Source: Lachnospiraceae bacterium UBA7143
Lineage (GTDB): Bacteria; Bacillota; Clostridia; Lachnospirales; Lachnospiraceae
Length of the DNA: 57,123 nucleotides
Assembly: GCA_002491905.1 (NCBI GenBank)
Contig: DKWV01000009.1
Coordinates: forward strand, 1-57,123
Direction of reading: 5' to 3'
Positions 16,501 through 22,500 of the stretch are shown piece by piece. The translations under genes were made by a program, and so were the position numbers. The notes under the pieces were generated by a model that had not been told where the DNA came from, did not search any database, and saw only the letters and a program-made list of their open reading frames with translations. Numbering within the stretch: position 1 is the stretch's first letter; each line of letters opens with the position of its first letter.

Positions 16501-17995
16501 TCAAAACAAGTCAAGCGTATTACAATGGCTAATCCCGACGGGCATTATGATGGTGGTCGTTGTCGGGATGTTGCTCAGTTTTTCATCTAAGAGCAATAAG
16601 GAGGCCGAGGCGTCTGTTTCCAGAACACTGATTACTTCTTCGGAAGAGTATGGTGACAGATTCCTGCATGAACTGGAAAAGGTTGGCAAAGTCGGTGAGA
16701 CGGTCAGCAGGCTGCTTGTGAGCGAGGGAACGGAAGATAAAGCTCATATGGCGGAACTGCTCGGGATTGCGGCGGATTGCGCCAGGGTAGAAAAGGTTAT
16801 TTACAGCGACGTTGATGGAAAAGCGGTGGACAAGGCAGGCACTGCGCTTGAAATCGGTCAGGAACCCTGGTTTGAGGAGGTGCGCGTAGGCGAGTTCCCT
16901 TACGTATATGTACAGGCGGAACAGGCTGTGGTCGTAGTGGAGGACGTGGAATCGGATGCGGAACAGGGTTATGTGATGCTCTACTATCCGATGGAAAGAT
17001 TTACGGAAATGCTGCTGCAGTCGGGCTATGATTCTACCAGCTTCCTTGCTGTTGTAGATCTGGAAGGCAATATTCTGGGGGTAAGCGGCGCTTCGACGAG
17101 CGCGTGTCTGCAAGGCGGCAACATTTTTTCTGCGATAGAGGCGGAAAACAAGGAGAATGCCAGAACACTGCGGAACCGCCTGAACAACAGTTCCCGGGGC
17201 AGTGTAGATATAAAGACAGGGAAACAGGTTCAGGTCTTGACATCTGTGCCGCTTGGAACGAACCGCTGGAGTCTGATACTGGGTGTCAGCGAAGCCTACG
17301 CGGACAGGCAGGCAAACTATCTCAGAAAGAACACAAGGGATATGATCCTTGCGCTGATTATAGTGATTGCCGTATTCTTCTGCACCGTTATGGTGATTAA
17401 TATTGTCGGAAAAATACGCAGCAACGAGAAAAAGAAAGAACTGGAAGATAAGGCAGATACGGATCTTCTGACCGGGTTGAACAACAAGCTTGCCACGGAG
17501 CGCAAGATTAAGGATTATATGGCGCAGAATCCGAACAAGCAGTCCATGATGTTTATTCTCGATATTGATAACTTTAAAAAGATCAATGATACAATGGGAC
17601 ATGCTTTCGGTGACGAGGTGCTGCGCTCTCTGGGAATCCAGATCGGCGCAATATTCAGGGCCAGCGATATCATAGGCCGTGTGGGCGGCGATGAGTTCAT
17701 GGTTTTCCTGAAGGATATTCCGAGCGATGAAGCGATACTGAAGGAAGCTAAGAAAGTGGAAGCCTTCTTTAAGAGCTTTCAGGCCGGTGAGTATGTGAAA
17801 TATAAGGCTACGGCAAGTATCGGTGTGGCGATTTTCCCGCAGGAGGGAAATGATTTTGAGACACTTTACAAAGCGGCTGACCAGGGGCTCTATAAGGCGA
17901 AGAAGCGGGGAAAGAACCAGCTTGCGTTTTATCGGGACAGGGGATCGACGGAGTCAGAGACGGAGAATGCTGAGTCATCTGATGCGGTTGAATAG
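16493..17995 (+). CDS. Membrane sensor diguanylate cyclase (Cache-like, GGDEF)
   Basis: This 500-residue enzyme probably makes cyclic di-GMP in response to an extracellular ligand. A transmembrane helix at about residues 11-32 is followed by a Cache-like extracellular region to about residue 275. A second helix (MILALIIVIAVFFCTVMVI) and the cytoplasmic GGDEF domain follow. The catalytic motif is intact (GRVGGDEF). RASD stands five residues before GGDEF, which is the product-inhibition I-site. DTDLLTGLNNK marks the domain start. The ATG at 16493 overlaps the yesL-like stop; an alternative ATG at 16472 adds 7 residues. A terminator follows. Confidence 0.9.
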   Translation: MDNQNKSSVLQWLIPTGIMMVVVVGMLLSFSSKSNKEAEASVSRTLITSSEEYGDRFLHELEKVGKVGETVSRLLVSEGTEDKAHMAELLGIAADCARVEKVIYSDVDGKAVDKAGTALEIGQEPWFEEVRVGEFPYVYVQAEQAVVVVEDVESDAEQGYVMLYYPMERFTEMLLQSGYDSTSFLAVVDLEGNILGVSGASTSACLQGGNIFSAIEAENKENARTLRNRLNNSSRGSVDIKTGKQVQVLTSVPLGTNRWSLILGVSEAYADRQANYLRKNTRDMILALIIVIAVFFCTVMVINIVGKIRSNEKKKELEDKADTDLLTGLNNKLATERKIKDYMAQNPNKQSMMFILDIDNFKKINDTMGHAFGDEVLRSLGIQIGAIFRASDIIGRVGGDEFMVFLKDIPSDEAILKEAKKVEAFFKSFQAGEYVKYKATASIGVAIFPQEGNDFETLYKAADQGLYKAKKRGKNQLAFYRDRGSTESETENAESSDAVE

Positions 17996-18025
17996 GGGAA
18001 GGCCGAATTCGAGAGAAAGCTATGT

Positions 18026-18052
18026 GGGACGGGCTTTGCACCGTCCCTTTTT
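18026..18052 (+). terminator. Rho-independent terminator after the GGDEF gene
   Basis: A 7-bp stem (GGGACGG at 18026-18032, CCGTCCC at 18041-18047) with an 8-base loop is followed by TTTTT. Confidence 0.88.
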
Positions 18053-18229
18053 ATGTGCGGACCGTGGGGGAATTGCTGAAAATTGCGGCAACGAAAACCA
18101 TTTAGCAATAATGTGTGATGTTGACGCGATTCTCGTACAATTTTGTCGATTTTTTGGAAAATTGGAGAGCAATTTCTGCTCAAACGACAAAAAAATATAA
18201 AAAGTGAATAAAAAATTTTGAAAAAATGG

Positions 18230-18258
18230 TTGTCATTATAGGAAATGTGTGCTAGACT
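18230..18258 (+). promoter_or_regulatory. Promoter of the CUT1 sugar transporter operon
   Basis: TTGTCA at 18230-18235 and TAGACT at 18253-18258 have a 17-bp spacer. The predicted start point is about 18265, placing the AAACGTTT palindrome just inside the transcript. Confidence 0.65.
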
Positions 18259-18268
18259 AACATTACGA

Positions 18269-18276
18269 AAACGTTT
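18269..18276 (+). promoter_or_regulatory. LacI-type operator candidate AAACGTTT
   Basis: CGAAAACGTTTAAG centres on the CG typical of LacI/GalR-family operators. It lies about 10 bases after the -10 element, where binding would block initiation. The same 8-bp core occurs before the MsmK-type ATPase gene at 25335-25342. No LacI-family gene is in the window. Confidence 0.55.
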
Positions 18277-18337
18277 AAGTAGAAGCGTATTTCGTGTTAC
18301 CATTACTATTTTAATCTTTAAAGGAGGAAATGAAAAA

Positions 18338-19798
18338 GTGAAAAAGAAAGTAGTAAGCATCTTACTGGCAACATCTATGGTAGCTACGCTTGCAGGCTGT
18401 GGCGGCGGTGATTCCGCTCCGGCAGCTGAGGCTCCCGCAGCAGAGGAGGAAGCTCCCGCAGCCGAGGAGGAGGCTCCTGCAGCAGAGGAGGAAGCTCCCG
18501 CGGCAGAGGAGGAGGCTCCTGCAGCAGATGCCGGCGCAGCATCCGGTGATCTCGCTTACAGCGGAAACATCTCCATCATGCACTTCTCCACATCCGAGGA
18601 GTCTGAGGGTAACGGCGGTTCCGACGGTTTCAGAACCTGCCTGGCAAACTGGCAGAATGATCACGGCAATATCACTCTGGATGAGGAAGTTCTGGCAAAC
18701 GACGACTACAAGACACAGATCGCTACCCGCGCGGCAGCAGATGATCTTCCGGATGTATTCCTGCTTCAGGGTATGAATACTATCAGCTGGGCAGGTCAGG
18801 GTCTTGTATACGATCTGACAGACAGCATTAAGAATTCTCCTTATGCAGATCAGTACAACATGGATTATCTGGTACCTTTCACTGCAGACGGCAAGTACTA
18901 TGCATATCCCGCTCTGACAGGTGGTACCTGTACCGTAGTAATCTACGACGAGGCTATGTGGAAAGAAGCTGGTTTTGATTCCTTCCCGACCACTTGGGCT
19001 GACGTAGAGAAAGCAGCTGAGTACTTCAGCGGTCAGGGTATCGACACCATCGCATTTGGTAACTCCGGACAGTGGCAGCTGAACTCCTGCTTCGTATCCT
19101 GCCTTGGTTATCAGTACACTGGTACAGAGTGGTTCTCCGATATCATTGCGGGCACAGGTGACTTCGAAGCTCCCGAGTTCGTGGCAGCTCTGACAGAGAC
19201 GCAGCGTCTGTTCCACGACACCAACATCTTCAACAAGGACTTCAACGCAGTATCCAACGAGGATGCTCGTGAGTACTACATCTCCGGCGACGCTGCAGCA
19301 TTCATCGGCGGTAACTGGGATGCATCCTACATTCAGGCTACTCTGGAAGGCGATCCGAAGAAGGATACCACAAAGTTCGCAGTTCTTCCTCAGGCAGCAG
19401 ATGCTACCAAGTATGATAAGTTCCAGAACATCGGTCTTGGTTATGGTATGGCAATCAGCGCTAAGGCAGCTGAGGATCCTGATAAGCTTGCAGCTTGTAT
19501 CGATCTTTGCCAGTATCTGACAGGTCCTGCATTCTCCGAGTATGTAGGCGCGAACTATGCACTGGCTGGTTTCTGCAGCTCCGATGTGGATCTCTCCGCA
19601 TTTGACCAGTACACACAGGATTTCTACAACTTCTCCTATGTGGACAACAAGGGCTGTGAGATTTATGACTCTTATGTAGACGGTTCCGTTTGGTCCGTAC
19701 TTAACACCGAGATGCAGGAAATGGTTAACGGTGACAAAGATCCCGCAACCGTTGCGGCTGATACACAGGTTGCATACAAAGCATACTTAGGACAGTAA
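18338..19798 (+). CDS. CUT1-type sugar ABC transporter substrate-binding lipoprotein
   Basis: This 486-residue extracellular binding protein belongs to the family that binds oligosaccharides such as raffinose- or maltose-type sugars (COG1653-like). The start is GTG 18338: AAGGAGG lies about 10 bases upstream, and a nearby ATG at 18330 is out of frame and closes at once. A lipoprotein signal (MKKKVVSILLATSMVATLAGCGGG) leads into a 35-residue linker of repeated APAAEEE units. Binding-domain features include ISIMHFSTSEE, the strand pair VFLLQGMNT and AAAFIGGNWDASYI. The two permease genes follow after a 300-bp hairpin-rich spacer. The sugar cannot be read from sequence. Confidence 0.9.
   Translation: MKKKVVSILLATSMVATLAGCGGGDSAPAAEAPAAEEEAPAAEEEAPAAEEEAPAAEEEAPAADAGAASGDLAYSGNISIMHFSTSEESEGNGGSDGFRTCLANWQNDHGNITLDEEVLANDDYKTQIATRAAADDLPDVFLLQGMNTISWAGQGLVYDLTDSIKNSPYADQYNMDYLVPFTADGKYYAYPALTGGTCTVVIYDEAMWKEAGFDSFPTTWADVEKAAEYFSGQGIDTIAFGNSGQWQLNSCFVSCLGYQYTGTEWFSDIIAGTGDFEAPEFVAALTETQRLFHDTNIFNKDFNAVSNEDAREYYISGDAAAFIGGNWDASYIQATLEGDPKKDTTKFAVLPQAADATKYDKFQNIGLGYGMAISAKAAEDPDKLAACIDLCQYLTGPAFSEYVGANYALAGFCSSDVDLSAFDQYTQDFYNFSYVDNKGCEIYDSYVDGSVWSVLNTEMQEMVNGDKDPATVAADTQVAYKAYLGQ
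18428..18532 (+). repeat. Five tandem 21-bp units encoding E(E/A)APAAE linker
   Basis: Five consecutive in-frame 21-bp units encode the Ala/Pro/Glu tether between the lipid anchor and the binding domain. Copies differ mostly at third codon positions. Unit number could change by slippage without breaking the frame, altering tether length. Confidence 0.8.
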
Positions 19799-19800
19799 CA

Positions 19801-19820
19801 AATTGAGCTATCGCTCAATT
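19801..19820 (+). other. Stem-loop directly after the binding-protein stop codon
   Basis: AATTGAGC-TATC-GCTCAATT is a perfect 8-bp stem two bases after the TAA. It has no T tail. It begins the first of two hairpin pairs and probably protects the upstream mRNA from 3' exonucleases. Confidence 0.7.
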
Positions 19821-19903
19821 GCGAGCACTGCTGACGCAGGCTCGGCGAAAAAATGGATCGAATTGTTCCATTGCGGGCACTGCTGACGCAGGTTCGGCGA
19901 AAA
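19819..19903 (+). repeat. Two 33-bp direct repeats, each a conserved RNA hairpin
   Basis: The copies at 19819-19851 and 19871-19903 have a 52-bp period and differ at only two positions. Each folds as a 5-bp outer stem, an A bulge, and CTGC-TGAC-GCAG. Both differences (A to G, C to T) change Watson-Crick pairs into G-U pairs, so pairing survives in RNA. The second copy is preceded by its own stem (AATGGA/TCCATT, about 19852-19872), mirroring the stem at 19801-19820. Confidence 0.75.
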
Positions 19904-20105
19904 CTTGGCTTGCTTAGGGCGAGAAGGTTTTGTATAATAAAGAAATAGGTAGTGCCGCCTGGGAGATTCCTCCCGGGCGGATACTTACCTGTGAAGGGGT
20001 CTTTGATTAAGCGCAGGCTTAATCGCGGCGAAGCGGCAGGAACGACTTCGTTTCGCTTTTGGGGTATGTCTCAGTCGAGCATTAAAAGGAAATGGGGGCG
20101 AATCT

Positions 20106-21074
20106 ATGCTGAAATCTATTAAACCGAAAAAATGGGTAGTAGCTGCATATCTGGCCGTGCCCGTGGCGCTGTATGTGTTCACGGTATTTGCACCGCTTGT
20201 TGCGGCTCTTTTTTACAGCTTTTTTGAATGGAAGGGCGGGCCGGTGAAAACCTTTAGCGGTTTTGCCAACTACGCGCAGTTATTTAACGACGAAGTGTTC
20301 TGGAGTTCTTTCTGGCATAACATTTTTCTGGTGATTGTCTGTATTATCGGACAGATTGGTCTGGCATTTATTGTTGTACTGCTGATCAATTCCAAGGTTA
20401 CCAAGCTGCAGGGCATCCACAGGACTTTTGGATTCTTCCCGAGCACAATCTCAGCAGTCTGCATCGGTTTTATCTGGCAGATGATTTATGATTCCAAGAG
20501 AGGTCTGCTGAATTACTTCTTAGAGAAAATCGGCAGGGAGGATCTGCAGAAAGTATGGCTCAATGAGCCGAGTCTGGTAATGCTGTTGGTATCCATTCCG
20601 CTGATCTGGCAGTTCATCGGTTATTACATGGTGATCCTGCTGTCCGCTGTATCTTCCATCAGTACGGAGGTTCTGGAGTCTGCGGAGATCGACGGCGCCA
20701 CAGGAATACAGCGCGCGCGTTACATAGTTTTACCTCTGATTAAGAATACTCTGCTTGTATGTATCACCCTCTGTGTAGCGGGTAATATGAAAGCATTCGA
20801 TAATATTTACGTCATGACATCGGGTGGCCCCGGCTATTCTTCTATGGTTATGGCGATGTACGGATATAAGGTTTCCTTTGAACAGTCTAACCTGGGTTAC
20901 GGCTCCTGTATTTCTGTTGGTATTTTTGTTCTGGCGCTGGCTGTAATCGGTGGCTCTCAGGTGTTGATGAATTACTTTATGACGGACAGTTATGACCGTC
21001 AGGAGGCGAAGCATTTGAAACAGATCGAGAAGGAAAGAAAACAGGCAATCAAAGCCCGCAAGGCAAACATGTAA
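20106..21074 (+). CDS. CUT1 sugar ABC transporter permease (MsmF/MalF-like)
   Basis: This 322-residue permease has six hydrophobic helices and the ABC permease EAA loop (LESAEIDGATGIQRARYIVLP), which docks to the ATPase. The N-terminal layout (KKWVVAAYLAVPVALYVFTVFAP) is typical of the first permease of MsmEFGK/UgpAE-type systems. It should pair with the next gene to form the channel for the lipoprotein-bound sugar. There is no ATPase gene in this operon; the MsmK-type gene at 25380 is the likely partner. The C-terminal tail is highly charged (KQIEKERKQAIKARKANM). Confidence 0.9.
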   Translation: MLKSIKPKKWVVAAYLAVPVALYVFTVFAPLVAALFYSFFEWKGGPVKTFSGFANYAQLFNDEVFWSSFWHNIFLVIVCIIGQIGLAFIVVLLINSKVTKLQGIHRTFGFFPSTISAVCIGFIWQMIYDSKRGLLNYFLEKIGREDLQKVWLNEPSLVMLLVSIPLIWQFIGYYMVILLSAVSSISTEVLESAEIDGATGIQRARYIVLPLIKNTLLVCITLCVAGNMKAFDNIYVMTSGGPGYSSMVMAMYGYKVSFEQSNLGYGSCISVGIFVLALAVIGGSQVLMNYFMTDSYDRQEAKHLKQIEKERKQAIKARKANM

Positions 21075-21089
21075 AGGAGGGGATCTGCT

Positions 21090-21974
21090 ATGGCTAAAGA
21101 AATGAAAATGACAAAAGTGGAAGACAGTTCGGCAGGCACCCGCGTGAAGAGAGGCGTGCTTACGGTAGTGATTAACTTTTTCTTATGGTTCTTTTCACTG
21201 ACCTGTATCTTTCCGCTGTTCTGGATGCTCTATTCCTCGTTGAAGGAAAAGAGAGTGTTTAATGCGGATATCATGGGGTTGCCGAAGGAGCCGACGTTAG
21301 CGAACTACACAAAAATTCTTTCCAACAAGGATTACCAGTTGATGCAGTCGGTGGGCAACAGTGCGAGGACGACGATCCTGTCCGTTCTGCTGATCGTATT
21401 TATTGCGTTTATTGTGGGCTATATCCTTTCCAGAATTGACTTTGTGCTGAATAAGCCTTTGTATGTGATGTTCCTGATGGGAATGCTGATTCCGATACAC
21501 TCACTTATGGTTCCTATTTACATTATCTTTTCCAGGATGGGGCTGTCTAACCATTGGTACACGCTGCTGCTGCCATATGTTTCTTTTGCCCTGCCAATGT
21601 CGATCTTCCTGGTGCAGGGGTACGTGAAGGGGATTCCTACAGAGCTTGAGGAGGCGGCGGCCATTGACGGTTCCACTTTCTCCAAGACATTATTCGGGAT
21701 CATTCTTCCGGTATGTAAGCCAATTCTTGTGACTGTTGCGATTATCAACGTGTTCAGCTGCTGGAATGAGTTCTCTTTCGCCTTGATCCTGATTAAGGAC
21801 AGGGCGCTGTACACGGTACCGCTGGGCCTCAAGCAGTTTACAGGCCAGTTTACATCGGATTATCCGAAGATTATGTCAGCTATGCTGATTACTATGGCGC
21901 CTATCGTGATTTTCTACTTTGCATTCAGCAAACAGATCATCAAGGGTATGGTTGCCGGAGCGGTAAAGGGTTAA
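21090..21974 (+). CDS. CUT1 sugar ABC transporter permease (MsmG/MalG-like)
   Basis: This 294-residue second permease lies 15 bases after the first, with AAAGGAGGGG before its ATG. It has six hydrophobic helices and the EAA loop LEEAAAIDGSTFSKTLFGIILP. The C-terminal end (FAFSKQIIKGMVAGAVKG) is the hallmark ending of MalG/UgpE-type permeases. With the preceding gene it forms the heterodimeric transmembrane pore. The operon closes with a strong terminator. Confidence 0.92.
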   Translation: MAKEMKMTKVEDSSAGTRVKRGVLTVVINFFLWFFSLTCIFPLFWMLYSSLKEKRVFNADIMGLPKEPTLANYTKILSNKDYQLMQSVGNSARTTILSVLLIVFIAFIVGYILSRIDFVLNKPLYVMFLMGMLIPIHSLMVPIYIIFSRMGLSNHWYTLLLPYVSFALPMSIFLVQGYVKGIPTELEEAAAIDGSTFSKTLFGIILPVCKPILVTVAIINVFSCWNEFSFALILIKDRALYTVPLGLKQFTGQFTSDYPKIMSAMLITMAPIVIFYFAFSKQIIKGMVAGAVKG

Positions 21975-22008
21975 ACAAGGTGAAATTTTATTATAGGGGG
22001 GTTATAGG

Positions 22009-22038
22009 CCGGGGGCGAGAAATCGTCCCCGGTTTTGT
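22009..22038 (+). terminator. Rho-independent terminator of the CUT1 operon
   Basis: A 10-bp stem (CCGGGGGCGA at 22009-22018, TCGTCCCCGG at 22023-22032, one G-U pair) with a GAAA tetraloop is followed by TTTTGT. Confidence 0.9.
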
Positions 22039-22101
22039 AGTATGACGGGCATGCCGATGCTCTGCGGTGAAAGTCCACATTGGCGGCCTCAAAAATTAAT
22101 A

Positions 22102-22130
22102 TTGACATATACCCCATAGGGGTATATGAT
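22102..22130 (+). promoter_or_regulatory. csoR-copA promoter with embedded copper-repressor operator
   Basis: TTGACA at 22102-22107 and TATGAT at 22125-22130 have a 17-bp spacer. A perfect palindrome, CATATACCCC-ATA-GGGGTATATG (22106-22128), fills the spacer. Its C/G-rich core with A/T flanks is the known form of CsoR operators. Repressor binding would exclude RNA polymerase, giving copper-inducible autoregulation. Confidence 0.88.
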
Positions 22131-22164
22131 GTCTGTGTAGATTTACAAAAACAGGAGAGACTAT

Positions 22165-22488
22165 ATGAGTGAGAAGAAAACAACCGCAGTTGATATCTGC
22201 GCATGCTGTCGGCACAAGAGCACGCCCCGGGATGAGGGAGAGCAGAAAAACTTACAGAGTCGGATTAACCGGATCGTCGGGCAGTTAAATGGAATCCGGG
22301 GAATGATCGAGGATAACCGCTACTGCGGAGACATCCTGATCCAGATCGGGGCGGTGGAGAGCGCGCTTCAGAGTCTTGGATATGTGATTCTGGAGGAGCA
22401 TATGATGACCTGCGTGGCTGAGAGCGTACAGCGGGGGGACACGGAGATTTTGTCGGAGGCGGTAGAGCTGATGAAAAAGTTAAAATAA
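22165..22488 (+). CDS. csoR: CsoR-family copper-sensing repressor
   Basis: This 107-residue all-helical repressor of the CsoR/RcnR/FrmR family releases its operator when it binds Cu(I). The Cys-His-Cys copper ligands are present: NRYCGDIL on helix 2, then EEHMMTCV. RINRIVGQLNGIRGMIEDNR is the family signature helix. The N-terminus carries an additional DICACCRHK cluster (three Cys and a His), which is not part of the standard sensor site and could bind a second metal. An ideal CsoR operator overlaps its promoter, and copA follows 12 bases later. Confidence 0.9.
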   Translation: MSEKKTTAVDICACCRHKSTPRDEGEQKNLQSRINRIVGQLNGIRGMIEDNRYCGDILIQIGAVESALQSLGYVILEEHMMTCVAESVQRGDTEILSEAVELMKKLK

Positions 22489-22500
22489 CAGGAGCTGGAT

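Larger units (their letters stand above)
19799..20105 (+). other. Hairpin-rich intergenic spacer of the CUT1 operon
   Basis: This 307-bp spacer holds no gene. Besides the two hairpin pairs it contains an 11-bp GC-rich stem (19955-19965 with 19970-19980, loop ATTC) without a T tail and a perfect 8-bp stem (GATTAAGC-GCAG-GCTTAATC, 20005-20024). Such spacers commonly let the binding protein be made in excess over the permeases. AAATGGGGGCG just before 20106 is the ribosome-binding site of the first permease. Confidence 0.65.

Noticed and set aside
18266..18279. CcpA cre site at the CUT1 promoter
   Set aside because: It shares the central CG but differs from the cre consensus at three conserved positions, including both final bases; a different LacI-family operator fits better.
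19801..19903. CRISPR array
   Set aside because: There are only two repeat units, each a foldable hairpin, with no equal spacers and no cas genes anywhere in the window.
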